A DNA stretch of 64,000 bases from Ficedula albicollis (Eukaryota; Chordata; Aves; Passeriformes; Muscicapidae). The notes beneath the pieces are model-generated. The model saw only the letters and a program-made list of their open reading frames with translations, did no database searches and was not told the DNA's origin. Numbering within the stretch: the first letter of the stretch is position 1; the number at the start of each line of letters is the position of its first letter. The stretch lies in NCBI RefSeq assembly GCF_000247815.1, contig NC_021684.1, positions 11,267,162-11,331,161 of the forward strand. Reading direction: 5' to 3'. A program made the position numbers and the translations under genes. Of this stretch, positions 1 through 17,689 are shown piece after piece.

Positions 1-298
1 TATGGCCCAAGAGCAATATTTTAATCTGTTTTTGTCCCCTTAAGCATCTTAAAGTTATAGGATAGGCTGATATAGAGCCCTAACATTTATATATGCCTTC
101 ACTCAAATCTTCCTTTTCTGAGGCTGCCACGAAGTTTGAACACAATTCCAGCCAACTGTTTCCACATCCAAGCATCCCACCCTTCTCTTACGTTTATACC
201 ACTTGCCCTGCTTATTTTGACTTTCTCCTGGCTGATATCCCAGAATATCCTTTGCCTCTGGCAAGATAAATGCACAAGTGTAAAATACTGTCACCACA
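1..298. other. Unique non-coding DNA, no gene seen
   Basis: AT-leaning sequence with stops in every frame and no recognisable exon or repeat. It leads into a TA-rich microsatellite. The open frames that cross this stretch on both strands exist only because the neighbouring homopolymer has no stop codons. Confidence 0.7.
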
Positions 299-331
299 AA
301 ATATATATATGTAATATATATAATATATATA
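299..331. repeat. TA-rich microsatellite, left flank of poly-G tract 1
   Basis: Alternating TA steps with TAATATATA periodicity. The last 20 bases (312-331) abut the G tract directly and are identical to the first 20 bases after it (1158-1177). Confidence 0.9.
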
Positions 332-1184
<853 letters not shown>

Positions 1185-1620
1185 CTGTTCTCAATACACC
1201 CAAGGGGTTGGAAGCCTGTGGGAGAGAAGTGTTAGTTCCTGAAGAGTTAATTATCATTCAGAAATCCAGGACAGTCCCTCCACATTTAGGGTTTAGGATT
1301 TTTTAAACTCAGGGTAAAACATTCAGGTTTTACTTGCCAAGACAGAAATAGTGAGTAGGGGTAAAGGGGGTGGTTTTTGTCCACAAATTAAAAACTAAAA
1401 AAAAAAGTACTTTTAAGCAATGTGGGCATTTTCACACCTTTTGTTTTGTTCAATACTTAGTCATCTGCTGAAGAGCAAATGGAAAATTTTAAGCTGCTGT
1501 CTTAAAGTGCTTGATCCACTTTCACTACACTTTTCTTAACTGTGCCCTTAATAAAATGAATGTTACCAGCCAAATGCCAGTCAATGACACAGCAGAGACT
1601 CAAACCTCAGGTCAGTGACC

Positions 1621-1639
1621 TTTCATGGGCGCCATGAAA
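1621..1639. repeat. Small inverted repeat, 8-bp arms
   Basis: Arms tttcatgg and ccatgaaa are separated by gcg. Several stems of this size are expected by chance in 64 kb, so no function is claimed. Confidence 0.6.
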
Positions 1640-2643
1640 AAATTCAGCCTTCTTTCCAAAATTAGAGGCTGAAGATGATGACAGACAACACAGCCATGCT
1701 GGCAGGGCAGCATTTGAGTGCTGAAGTGTCAATGCTTCATGGAGGCAGTACCTTACTACCAGCTACTCATGTCTCTGCTAGGTAGCAGCAGCCAGTTCCT
1801 GCTATTTTGGTATCTCACAGGGTCCAGGAACCCACCTCATTTCCCAAGTCCTCCTGCTAGTCAACATCTCCCACTGCCCTTTTTTACAGTCTCTGTAATA
1901 AGGGGCCACTGAATTGCCCTCTCTGTCACTTCTCTGCAGGCAATTGCAAAACATCTTTCCCATAGAAGTGTTGCTTACATCAAAAAGGCTATTCATTCCA
2001 ATTTGTGTCTATTTGTGCCGTTTGATTCAGGCCATGTCACACATCTTGGTGACACCAGTATTAGCACACAGTAGTAAATGGATTTTTTGCCTTTACCATT
2101 AAGGGCAGACTGTAATCTACTGTCTTCACTTTCACTGTTTTTGTTTTGCATGTGTGCTGGGAAAGAAAATGAAGGGTGGGTCTGTCAGTCAGCAAGGATC
2201 CCTGGCACTGGGGGAAATTTGAAGGTAGTCCCACAAGGACTGTTTGTGTGATCTTGGGATAGGAAGCCAGACGTAGGCGTAATTACAAGGACAACAGGCA
2301 AGGCAAGGTAAAAGTTTCATCCTCCAAGCATTTGTTTTCCCTGTGCTCCAGCCCTAGAAATCCACAGGGCGGTCTGTGGGAGGGCATAAGGCACCTAGAG
2401 CAGCAGGTCCTGGTAGCAGATAATGGGAAGGGAACTTCTTAAGAACAGCCTTTAGCAGCCTCAGGTCTCCTCCTTTGGTCTCAACTCCAGGTATTTGTCT
2501 CATTTAAGAACAGTCTGATCCTGTTCCCACTACGGTTTCCAACTCCACCTATAACCTAGAGGGCATTGTGCCAGGTCTGCCCACAACCTCAGGGATATTT
2601 AGGTATTTTGCCTTTATAAATGTGAAGTGAGCTGCATCCTTTG

Positions 2644-2674
2644 AAAGATCTGGATCTGAATATCTCAGATCTTT
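2644..2674. repeat. Inverted repeat, 9-bp arms, 13-nt spacer
   Basis: Arms aaagatctg (2644-2652) and cagatcttt (2666-2674) are perfectly complementary. Within chance expectation for the window. Confidence 0.55.
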
Positions 2675-3093
2675 GTTTGGACTTTAGGACTTACTAGCTC
2701 TTCTGACAATTCCCCAAGTTCATAAATTCTTCAAAATCTTTCTTACCACTCTCTGTGTTTGTGTGTCCCTGCCTTCAGCTCTGTTAGGTATTCTTCAGTG
2801 CTGAGCTTCCTCCTTGCACACACATGCACACTCTGGTATGTAAAGGAAAGGATTTCACTTTCGCAGCAGAGTAATTGCATTAAAAAAACTAAAAAGTGCT
2901 TTGCTTCAGCAGAAATCCTTACTTATAAATAAAGAGGAACTTCTTATTCAAATAAAAGGTTAAACAAAGAACAGTGATTGCCACACTGCTCAGCAGCAAA
3001 AACACCAATCAAATATGATTGAACTCAGTCCAGGATTATATTGATTATAATTGCTTGGTATTCACTTTGATGAATAAAGAGATTGGATTCTAC

Positions 3094-3130
3094 TCTCAAT
3101 TACACCACAGGTTTCAGTGAAATCACTTAG
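3094..3130. repeat. Possible fossil of an ancient amniote retroposon
   Basis: The run containing attacaccac and tttcagtgaaatcac resembles the motifs 'TTACACCA' and 'TTCAGTGGA' seen in very old amniote LINE/SINE copies. The match is from memory, short and diverged, so it may be coincidental. Confidence 0.2.
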
Positions 3131-6100
3131 AATTCATACTGTTGTCACAGGACAGCACACACCCCAAGTCTGTAATTCTTCCCTCCCCAGCTTAGTTCCT
3201 CTCACGTCATTCATGGCTGAATCGCCACTGCTGAGGTTTAACAAGTACTCAATGAAAAAGGCCATTCTGCAAATAAACATTCAGGAAAATGTTAATAAAG
3301 TAATAAAATGTAAAGTAATAAAGTCAGAAACCCAACTTTTGTGGTGTGTCAGGAAAGCAAATTTTATTTTGAGTCTGGGAAGGGAAATTACAAAACAATT
3401 CCATTAGCTGGTAGAAACCCAAGGAATGGCTTTACACCCAAAATTTTGGTGCCCAAATTCAGATTTGTGAATTACACTAAGGAGTCCAGCATTGCTGACT
3501 GCGCTGATCTAGGCAATGAAGAAGGAAAATGGTGTTCTAAAAGCCAACTTGCACACAAATCCTAACAACCCTTATTCTTGTTTTACTCACCCACATGAGC
3601 AACACAGTTGAGGAGAGTATTTCAACAATCTGTGTAATTTTATCTTTCCTGTGTTCTTTGGATATTATGTGTCATCCCTGTTTGCACTAGAGCCAAGTGC
3701 CTGATCTTGCTTTCTTTGCCAGCCATACAGATCATAAATCAGAGAGCACAGCTCATAAATCATGCGCCACTGAACAGCGAATCAAACTAAAACACCCACT
3801 TGGTAGGAACTGCAGGACTTCCATGGGGCTGGGGCAGCTGAAGTGTCCCCTGAATACATGGGTATAGCAGTAAATGTTCCCTGGTGAGGTCTTAGCCAAG
3901 CTGTTCCCAGCTTGCTCCTTTTCCTTGGCCCATTCCAAGCCCATCTCTATTCCCATGCCACATACATGAATTGGGCAGTGCAACTTTTGCATCCCTGTAA
4001 TCCAGTCTGTAAATACTCTGAGCAAGAGGAAAAAAGTCCACAAAACATTCAGACTTCTGTGGGTAGCAATTTCTGATTTCAGTGACATGAAGGTTTCTTT
4101 CAAATCTTCTCTATGTGTACATCTAAGGGAAGGCAACCAGTGAGCAAACAGCCCAGTTGTGCTCAGTGATGCACTCCAGAAACATCTTTCTGAAGATGTA
4201 ACATGGCCCTGAATGCACCACAGCTGCTCATGACACCCAGCCAGCCAGGCTGCTTGTACAAGGACTCCTCAATCCAGGCAAATATGAGCCAAGTCAGTTT
4301 GAACACCAGATCTTTACAACCCTATCACTTGCAATCCCTTCCTTATGCAATGCAGGATGGAGCACCTGCATCGATGCTGTGCCACAGCTGAAAAGAACCA
4401 TGCAAAATGCATCTAAAAAACCCCATAGGCAAGGACCACCAGAAATGGGCTCAGCAAGCAGCCCTTAGCCCTTCCAAGAGCTGTGTGTGCAATACATCCC
4501 TGGATGTGGGTGGGGTAGGGAACATTGCCTGAGCTTTGGGGAAGAACAAGCTTGGAGTGACTCAGTGTTGTTTTTGGCTCTCTGCTTTTAAAGACATGGG
4601 GAGGAGAAGCTAACAACATCCCCAGTGAGCTGAGAAAAAACCTACAATGGGAAACTTTCTCATTGCCTGATCTCTATTGTCCTGAGTAGTGCCGAAATAC
4701 ATGAAAGGTCTCTCAGCAAGGTCCCAGATAGGGGATGATAGGGGAGCAAAAATGATAAAAACCTGGTTGCACAGGAGAAAAACCATGTAGCTGTGCCTCT
4801 TTGTTCACAGAAACACTTACCAAGCAATGAGCTACACCACTCTCCTGCATGTGCTGAGCCATCCATGCATGGGTAGCCTCCTACTCGAGCACTCAAGCAA
4901 TGACTTCAGGAGAGCAAGGCACTCTCCCAGCATATCATGGTAAAAACTATTCCTGCTATTCCACCTTGCTCCTCTCCAGACCCTGACTTAAGTAATAGAG
5001 GGAAGTTTTAAAGACAGGAATGTGACTGCTGAGTATTGCCTGGATATGCACACACCTCCACCATGCTGCTGGGATTAGAGCTCACTTGCCCCAAATTTTC
5101 TGATTCCCTCCTCAAACTGCTCTAAGCCACACAAAAGAAAATTAAAACCAATACACTAGAAGATAAAACAAGTAAAATTCCCAGCTACTGGAGCCCAGTT
5201 GAAATTTGGGGAGTTATGCAACAGCCTTACAGCCCAAAATTGAATATAAATGGTATCTCCATATATGAAGGCAAGATTATGTTCCCAGTAATCTTTAGTA
5301 GTATCCATAAGACAGAAAAATCTGCATTTGTGATTCCTTTTCTCCTCCTCCCTGAGGTTCAGAAGAGTTTGGATCTCTGGGCTCAGTTGTGAACTCAGAT
5401 TAAGAAAGGACTAACATTACCTCACTAGCTGCCCACAGACGTAAGACACAGATGTGTTGACTGTAACTCTGCCAGGAAAAGCTGCTATTGAAACAATTGT
5501 TACTCTGAGGATTTTAAATTTTTTTTTTAAGTTTATTATATTCAGAGTCTTGGAGACCAGCTCCTGATGGAAACTCAAGAACAAGAAAAATTCCCAGAAC
5601 TTCTTCTAAGTTAATGGCATACCTTAAAAACCAGGCACAAGAGCAACCTTTGGCCCTATCTGGACCTTTCCCAAAATGTAACCAGCTGTGGAGGAAAAAA
5701 ATGCAGCAGACTGGTGCTTCGGCCTTCATGGTAGCTCCAGAAAGGACCACACTGCCTAAAGGTCTCTTGGAGCCCCCTTTGCATGCAGCAAACTCTGGTT
5801 TTGCCTGACTAACCTCCCCTGCACACCATGCTGTTAGTAAACACACCATCTCCATCAGCTGCTTCAGCTTCTCTCCTAAATCCTCTCATAGGGTCCAGGC
5901 CTACAGAAACTTGCTATATACTAAATCCCATTGAATTTATCAGGATATCATGTGGCAGAAACTGCACAGAAGTTCACCAGCATGGCCAAGACACAGGGGG
6001 AGGCCTTGCTAGTTGTGAGCTGTCCAGCTGACGTGCCAAGAAGTTGTACTCCCTGTCCGTTGAATATCTGGAATGCCAGTCTCATGCTCACCTATCTGTT

Positions 6101-8958
6101 TGGTGGACTAACCCACAGAACTGCAAGACCTAAATTCCAGCTTAGCAGAACCCAGGTCTCCATCTATGTCCCACCTAAACTTTGATGGGATGTTTGGAAA
6201 TCAAAGAAAAAGAAAAGCTTGACTTTATTCCAAAATCCTGGTTTGCAAGTTGCATCCCATTAGCACAGACATCTGTCACAAGCTGCTGGGGATTACATTT
6301 GGATACTCTTCACCTTGTGTAAGGAGACCACATCTACCACACATGAAGTCACTGAACCAAGGTAGTATTTTTTCCCCAAAAGCAAATTAATCCAATTGAG
6401 GTGAAGATGTTGTTATGGTGGATTACAGTTAAATGAAAACTGTGTTTTAACCACAGTCCATAATAAGTGAGAGAACTGCAGTTTTTAAAGCACAGGTAAG
6501 ACCTTTCTAGCTCTAGAAATCAAAACATAATACACTAAAGTGTACACTAATCTTTTGTTTCCTTGTCTCCCTAGAAACAGTGTCAGGTTCATCACATTTT
6601 CATACCTATACTCTGCACTGCAAAAATCTGATTTAATATAGAATTTTTCCAGGCACTAGATGGCCACATCTAAGATAGATCCCAGGAAATAGGTGACAGG
6701 GAGAAGGATGGACCAGAGGAACTTGGCTCCTGGAAAAGATCAGTGTGGTTTGCAGGATGAGGACAGAGGCATCTAATGGGAGGGAGTTGAAAAATGGAAA
6801 TAAACTCTCAACCTCTGTCTGCATCCACCTTGGTATTCAGTTACAAAGTTTTACTTTTAACTGGTGATCTGTGGGTTATGTCAGAGTAAAAGTAGAGTGC
6901 TTACAGTTACTCTTTAACTAGTTATCTCAGAGTGAACACTTCAGGATGCACAGAAAAAAAGTGCTATTTTATTTCCACTTTCTTTTATATTTCATAAATT
7001 TTGGGTTATCTGCCTGCTAGTGAGAAAGAACACTAAGTAGCAGCAAGAACACAGTGCCTTCCCACAACAGTATTCTGAAAATGACACTTGTAAACAGTTC
7101 CATCAAGCAGAGAACGATAATGCAATTTGGCAGAAAGAATCTTAGAAGCCAAGTTACACAGAGAAATTATAGTTAAAATTACATTAATCAAAACCAGTTA
7201 GGAAAAGATGAGAGGAAGACTCTGGCAGAACACATGTGGGATGTTACCAATTAAACTTGTTTTTCTTCCTAAAAGGCTACAGCATTCTTTTTAATTAGCC
7301 TCTGTCATTGTAATTCTAACAATAACCCACGGCACAATTACTATTTGAGCTACTTGAAAACTTAAAGCATGTGCCCAGTTTCTTTAAAAGACTCCTCTGT
7401 GGACATCCAATGGGGCTGGGTAGGGAGAAATAAACAGTTTCCTTTTTCATTTCTGAAGCTAAGTTATATTACAAGATTTATTCAATGCTGAGAAGCCATC
7501 CTGGGAATAGAAAAAAATGATCTGTAACAAATAAATCAACTAGCTAAGAGTCAGAAATAAGCAGAAAGACATTTCTTTCCAGATTTAACTTTAATGATCT
7601 CTGTGGAGTAACACACTGGCATTTGTGAACCAACACAGAGTTCTGCACATATTGCTGCATCTCCTGAGCTCACAGCAGGCACACACTGGCATTTCTCCTG
7701 CTGCTGCCATTGGCACTGAAGAAGTTAATGCCTGTGGGTTGCAATGCTAACCCCAGTTTGGCTAATCCCCTGGCATTACTACACTTTGCAAAATACATGC
7801 TTGGCTGAAATGAGATTAGAAAACCTAATGGCATTAACAAAAGCCTGACCTATAAAAACTCCTTAAACCATAGAAACCCTACATTTTTCAGGTTCTCTGC
7901 TCTAAAACACAGATGCTCCACTTCTCTCTACTGATACAAGTTCAACCCTAGAATACTTCAGACCTTCCACCCTCAACACAAAAATTGGACTCTTACAAAG
8001 ATGGGTCATGAATAAGTTACTTTTCTCTGACTGAATTTGTACTAGATTCTGATCTTCAAAATTTTTTCCTTCCCCCCCCACCAAGGACACATCTCTTCAT
8101 CTGCATCTCTGCATTGTGAGTTATAGAAGATAGTCAGGGATGACAGGAAAGGTGAGAGTTGGATAAAAGTTGCACAGTGTGAAAAATCTCAGTTCAAAGA
8201 CAACTGATTAGACCTGCTCTAAAAACACCTATTAAAACCATTATAGACTAAACTCATAGAATTCACCTGTTGCTATCAATAGGCTGATCTCTATCTTGAT
8301 TTTGACCCATTTGCTATGCTGAAATCTTACATGGGATAAAAATCTGCAATATATTCAAGCTCTTTCTTTTCTGTGGAAATGTGTTACTGCTAAAAAGGTC
8401 ACTGAACTCTTCACATCTTCACTAGAAAACAGAAGGCATGTCCAGAAGATATATCTTTCCAGCTTTTTCAGTGCTTTTCCTGCAGTAGTCATATAAATGG
8501 ATAGTTTCCCCTCAGACAATGTGATTCTCTGAAACTGAGTCAAGATCTAAAGAAGGCTTTTGCAGTCAGCTCTGTATTATCACTGTTCACAGTGATGGCC
8601 TTTTCTTCAAAGTTGTGAAATAGCCAGTTCCTATCTGGCCACTTTTGACTTCTTTCTATTGTTACAGGAAGACAAGACACAGAGCAAAGTCATGAGTCAG
8701 GAGAGCTGAAATGGTGGAAATTATTTGTGCCAGCCCAAACATATCCCCTCTATCCAGCTGGTGAGACATTGTCCCAACACATAGCACAGGATTAAAGTAA
8801 AACAAACACTTTGAGATACAGTGAAACACATTGAAAGACTGAGAGAAAGATTCAACAGTTATACAGACAATGAGAAAAATATTCACTGTGATACTAAGTA
8901 GGATATGAAGTATCTACCTTCAGGCTCCAGGATACCAGCCAAACATTAACTGTTGGGA

Positions 8959-8989
8959 ATTCAGAGGAAAGTGTCTCTTTCCTCTGAAT
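8959..8989. repeat. Perfect 13-bp hairpin with 5-nt loop
   Basis: Arm attcagaggaaag (8959-8971), loop tgtct (8972-8976) and arm ctttcctctgaat (8977-8989) pair without mismatch. Under equal base use, about 0.01 such stems with loops of 0-10 nt are expected in 64 kb, so it is unlikely to be pure chance. Pairing stops at 13 bp, shorter than a typical microRNA precursor stem. I recognise no known microRNA in it. Confidence 0.9.
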
Positions 8990-11652
8990 CAAGTAATGAC
9001 ACCATATAATTATTTAATGGGATTTTACACCATGCTTTGAAGCATCTGTTAAAGTACTGGATGGAATACCTGGCTTGACCAACTAATGTTTAAAAGGGTG
9101 AAAATACTCATATTTTGCCCTACAAAAGAAAAGCATACGACTCATAACAAAGACTATATCAACCATGCTTTACAGCTTCATATATTCTTGTCATGTGCAG
9201 TTTGCATTAGAGGCTAATAGGTATTTTTAAAGCCTCTCAGCTCTTTTACAGAATAGAGGTTTAAAATAGCCCAGCATAAGACATGTGGTATGCTGGCGAA
9301 CACTGCATATGTTGGCAGCCAGTCTGAGAACACTGCTGGCAAAAACAGGACACCTGTTGTCAGTATTCTATCAAACACAATCATTTTAGCATTGGGAAAG
9401 TTTGGAACAGATCCATAAAAACCTGTCTGATGTCAAGTTAGCATCCCAGCCAAACAGCAACTCAACTGAATTTTCAAAGTGTCATCAATTGACTAATGAA
9501 GTGACATGAAAATTTAGATAGGGTTATGGGTGAAACAGAGTGCATGTCAGCTTGAAATATTTACTTGTAAAAAATACATGCTAAAAATACTATTTGAAAG
9601 GCACACAAATGTTATAACAGGTATTTTTAGTGCAAGCCACAATGAATTAAATGGAATGACTAGAAATGCTGGCAAAGCAGGCAGAAGAATGCTTTGAAAA
9701 AATAGCCACGTCAGAGATTGAAGTCACTCCTGTAACTAATCTGGGAACTGATGAACAAACAAGAGGAATGGAATAGCCAGGATTCCACCAGCTAGGCTAG
9801 TTCTGCCCTTTCACGCTCTCCTTTGTGAGCACCTTTTTTGTATTTTCTTACTGAAAACAAGTGCCAGGAGTAACTGTCTGTAGAGAAAGCACGATATGAG
9901 CTTGAGAACAACTTCAGACTAAGGCAAACAGAGATGAACCTGTGAGATGCTCTGGAGAGCAGACACATTTGGCAGAAGAATCTTGCATCAACTACTGCAG
10001 TAAGAGGGCATTTAGAGGAGCATGGCTCAGTCAGAACAGAAATACACTGGGCACCACACTTTCTATTCCAAGGAAGCCCAGAGATAGCACAGTTTATTTA
10101 TAAAGCTACCCTGAGACCAGAATGCATAGAAGTTCCCTTTTCCAGGATGTGTATTACTGCAAATTCAACTAAGGCTCTTCCAGAGAGAGGAGAACGTCTG
10201 TGATTTGACACTGGTGGTTGCAAAATGCATCACTATTAATGTCACTGCGATCTTCTGTGTATGCAGCCCTGCCCAAGCCTGCCAACTTTATTTCTAGCAT
10301 CATTAGATCTGAGTTTGATCAATAAAACTCTGGTTCTTACAGAAGCTTGTCAAACCCAGCAAGTCTCCTCTAAGACTGAGGATACACTGAAGGATACACA
10401 GGTCCTGAGAATCAGACCTATAAAATGAGGAATCTCTCTCATGATGGGAACTGTAAGTTTTTGAGACTGAATGGAAAGGAGAGCAGCAAAAAGATGAAGT
10501 TACTCCGTTTATGTTCCAAACAAAATGGGGGCCTGTGCCCATGGCACAACACACAGTATGTGATGGGAACAGCTGTGCTGCACAGCAGAAGCAGCTCTGC
10601 TTCCTCCAGGCACTGGATGTCGCAGGGCAACAGCTTTACTGCCACCAGCTGAGCTGATGCCCTGTGGATAGCATTCAGCCCCCAGATGCAGACTCAGCTT
10701 GATAGGTGCAACCTGGGAATGACTTCACTCATCTCCACATTTATGCTGGCACAGTCAAAAGCTGAAATCACTGCCTTTGGAAAGGGACCAAGAGGAAATG
10801 GTGAGCAGAAGAGTAAGGAAGTTCCAGAACATTAAAGAAATGGACAGGCATCCAGAAAAACATAAAACCAAAAGGCAATTACTTTCCCATGTATTCCTTT
10901 TGTCTCCTTTGTTACTATTAATTCAGTAGAACCTTAGGGCTCCAGAAAAGATCAATGTCTCTTTTCATTAAGCACCATGTAGACACACACAAGGTGTAAT
11001 CTGGCCTCCAAAATCAATTTGACTATGGCTTTGTTACTGATACCAGCAGAGGCAGCAATTCTCCCACAGCAATGGGCCATCCCTGCAATAAGGTGTTTTT
11101 ATTTAAATAAGCAAGACCAGCAAAGGAGGGAACAGAAAGAGAGGAGCAGACAGAGATAAAGTTCAAAATTCACAGGGCAAATCATCAGCAAGAGTGAAAT
11201 GAACCCGAACTCCAAACATTGCTTCATGTGCTGCAGTCCATGACCATACAGCAGCAAATCCTGCCAAGCTACACAATATCAGCTGTGGATAACACAGGAG
11301 AAAAATCATCCCTGCTCATTAGCTGGTACTTAATGTCCAAGAAAAATTGCAGAAACAATGTATTCAAGCCATAAATAAGATTATGTTAATTTAGGTGAAG
11401 GTGGCACTAAAGGGTAGAGAACATTTACACTGTGGGAACATGACAGCTCTCTAACTGGACTTTGTTGTCCTTTGTGTAACACCAGGAGCAGCTACCAGAC
11501 AAACCTTGCCAGTGTCCTTAAATTCTGCTGTTAAAGAGCTGCCTGAAAAGGTCAGATAAGCTTCTGTGATTGCATTTGTCTTGACTTCTCTGTGTACAAA
11601 AAGTCCACTTACTACCAAAAATGTCTGGGGTATTGACAGAGAAACCGTAGTG

Positions 11653-11671
11653 GATAACATTGAATGTTATC
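11653..11671. repeat. 19-bp palindrome with inverted GATA motifs
   Basis: Arms gataacatt and aatgttatc flank a single g. Each arm carries a GATAA core pointing inward. The right-hand core has the preferred preceding T (TGATAA) and the left has G. A paired GATA-factor site is possible, but arms of this length arise by chance a few times in 64 kb. Confidence 0.6.
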
Positions 11672-13700
11672 ATGGCAAACAACACAGCAAGCCCATAATC
11701 TCTTGGGTCAATTCCATCTCCAGTCCACATTTCCTAAACTGTTTTGGACTTCCATTTGTTTACTATAAATGCAAGCAAGTTCAATAGTGGAAAATACCCA
11801 GAGAAGAGGGGCCAGAGACCAGAGCACAGTCTTTAATATATGCAACCTGACCCTAGTGGGATTTTCCCCCCTGGCAGCACTAATTTGCTGTGAATAGACA
11901 GAATTTGGATGCACAGCCTGGGGCATAAGGGCCCAAGGGGTGTTCAGAGAGCTGTCATTCCCTGGGTACTGCATGGAAATCCTCCACGACTCAAGATGAT
12001 TTGCACAGGCTGCACTAAATGTCTCCACAAATATTACAACACCTTTTCTTACGGGTACAGTGATAGCATTGGCCTCCACTGTTTTATAATTAACATCCTT
12101 TAACTGTTCCATGCCCAGTCAGCAGTAACTTTCACCAGGGCATTTTCCATGCAAACATACAGCCAGCAGTCTGAATTTTGTATTACACTATCTATCTGCA
12201 TTCTTTTTTTTTTTGCTTATTCCTTAAGATCTGTCATATGACATAGTCAGGAAGAAGGGTTAATATAAAAAAAAAAAAACAACAAAAAATGCCATTTCTT
12301 TCGGATAGGAAAGATCACCACAATTTTAATCCACTTCTATGCACATCCATGATCCCAAAGCAGAGAGTCTCAGTTTAAGAGCCTGAAATGTGAGCACTCT
12401 CACTGCTTTAATGTGGGGAAAGGAAAGGAAGGGCAGAAAGAGATGCTGAAAGTCTCTTTCTTTTGCAGGTGGTGACCTCAAGCACCTGACTTGATTCTGG
12501 TTTAATTTATTCCAGGGGATTACTGTAACAATTGAGTGTCTAAAGCAATCTAAGAGTGAGATCAGAATGGGAGCTACAGGATTATTCCTTTGCAAAGTTG
12601 TACAAGTTAGATCAGTCTAGACAAGATGCTACTTTATTCTGAGGGTCATTTGGAGAAATTTTTTATGTTAAGCACCATCCCCCCATTCTTTATCACCCAA
12701 AATTGTGCCTTTGCTCATGAATTTCTCTCTCAATTGGTTGACCCATCCCTAAGAGGTTTTGTAGTGTCCTAAAGAATTCAGCTAGAAAAGAGTCCACTGT
12801 CTTGTGTCTTTAGTTTGATACCAGCTTGGAGGTGAAGGGACCATTTATGGCTTGAATTTCTGGAGAAAAGTAACAACGGCTGCACCAAAATGACTCCAGG
12901 TTTATTCCAGGGTAGCTGCAATCACAGTTTGTTACCAGCCCCGTGGGTTATGCAAACAGGCAGAGTAAATAACAGGTCTGCAGCAAACAAGCCATGTCCT
13001 GTCCTCTGCCAGCACAGGAGTCTGAGCACATCTAAGTGAGGATGTCCACAAGAGGAGCATGGAATCAGGACTAACACAAAAGAAACATGAAGTATATCTC
13101 TGCCCTGACACCTTAATGACAAAGTAGAATTGACTAAATTCCAGTGTTTTTTAAGTACAATGCCAGGTGGCTTCACTAATCCTACGAGTGATTCATCCCC
13201 AGTAACATCTGCAGTGGGCACCCTCCCTGCAGCCAAGTCTCACCTGACTCCAAAAGTTGTGTCAGGACTCCAGACCACGTGTGTTCCAGGAGGGACTCAA
13301 ACGTGAGCTCTGTGCAATACCACGGAAAGATGAGCCTGTGGCCCTGTTGCACTGGAGTGTCTCTAGACCCAGCACTGTCTCACCTCTGCATGGAACACTC
13401 AAAGGTGTGGCTGACCACAGGGACACGAGTGAGAAGTTTGCCAGAATGGATCCAAAGATCATATGGCCCCTTATCAGAAATCAGAATCCCTCACACTCAG
13501 TTTTTGCCAAAACAGAGCCAAGACTGCACCTCAGTTCCCTGAGCTGGACTCCCTGACAGATGTCTTAGGCTGATGAAGCCACCAGGACTATGGTGATATT
13601 ATTTCAGCTGGCATCATTTTGTGTTTTATAAGCTACTGATAGGAGAAGATGCACACTCCCTCAATGTCTTGTAGTTCCTGTTGCCCAAGAAAAATCACCA

Positions 13701-13967
13701 TCGGACAAGCGGTAATGGTTTTAAACTAAAAGAAGGTTGATTTAGATTACATATGAGGAAGAATGTTTTACAATGAGGGTGGTGATACACTGGAACAGGT
13801 TGCCCGGGAAGGTGGCCAATGTCCCATCACTGGAGACATTCCAGGCCAGGCTGGACAGGGCTCCAAGGAGCCTGATGTAGTTGAAGACATCTCTGCTCAC
13901 TGCAGGGCATTTGAGCAAAGGGTCTGTAAAGGTCCCTGCAAACCCAAACCATTCTGTGATTCTGTGA
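13701..13967 (+). mobile_element. CR1 LINE 3'-end fragment (5'-truncated)
   Basis: This matches the 3' part of the chicken repeat 1 (CR1) non-LTR retrotransposon. In order it has a segment starting ggacaagcggtaatgg, a run containing tgagggtggtga, the phrase actggaacaggttgcc, then cctggagacattcc-like and ccaggctgga segments, and the tail ggtccctgca aacccaaacc. It ends in two copies of the 8-bp unit attctgtg (13951-13966). CR1 copies in birds are normally severely 5' truncated and end in such 8-bp repeats, not poly-A. At about 267 bp it covers only the end of the reverse-transcriptase ORF and the 3' UTR. The frame is broken and the copy is dead. It is the clearest taxonomic marker for a bird or other sauropsid. 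Confidence 0.92.
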
Positions 13968-17147
<3,180 letters not shown>

Positions 17148-17269
17148 GCTCTGCCCCCACATAGACAAGTTCTTTGGTAGTCACTCCTGGTCCATATTCA
17201 TGAATATGGGATTTGAAAAACCTGGGCACAGCTCTGAATTCAAATCCATTGAGGGGAAGAGGCCATGCA

Positions 17270-17293
17270 CAGCAACAAGTGCAGCAACAAGTG
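17270..17293. repeat. Tandem duplication, 12 bp x 2
   Basis: The unit cagcaacaagtg occurs twice head to tail with no mismatch. Confidence 0.9.
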
Positions 17294-17689
17294 GAAAGCA
17301 GTGGGGAAGGGGGAGGGAGGTGCACCACACCACAATCAGACTTCTCCTACACTTTAAAGCACTAAGACAGAGCAATACCAAACTGTTATTTTGGGTTCAG
17401 ACAACAACTGAAATCATAATCCAGCTCCAACAGCCAGCGTACAGTGTTCTCAGTAGAAGGAGCATCATTCAATTTGCCTCTCCAAGAAAAGGATGGAATT
17501 TATGTCATTTTTTTCTTGTGCTACAGTGAATTCTGGAGGAAACAATTGGTACCCACAGTGCTGTCAGCTGAAGAAGCATCCTAGGGAACCTGAAAACCAT
17601 TGCATTTATGATCAGTCTGTCTTTTTTACCAGGTCACTATCCTTATGCAGACACCCCCAGAACCTGCACTCCTGGGACACTCATTTATC

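Larger units (their letters stand above)
1185..13700. other. Long unique non-coding block, no gene seen
   Basis: About 12.5 kb of AT-leaning DNA. Open frames are short (at most 134 codons), overlap on both strands and carry no recognisable domain. I see no tRNA, rRNA, CRISPR or intact transposon. It contains small inverted repeats at 1621-1639, 2644-2674, 8959-8989 and 11653-11671, listed separately, and a C8 run near 8073. It could be intergenic or a large intron; the sequence does not decide which. Confidence 0.65.

Noticed and set aside
1281..1300. Telomere-like motif (tagggtttagg)
   Set aside because: Only one imperfect pair of units; no TTAGGG array.
8959..8989. MicroRNA precursor
   Set aside because: Pairing ends at 13 bp with little extension, short of a typical precursor stem, and no known microRNA sequence is present.
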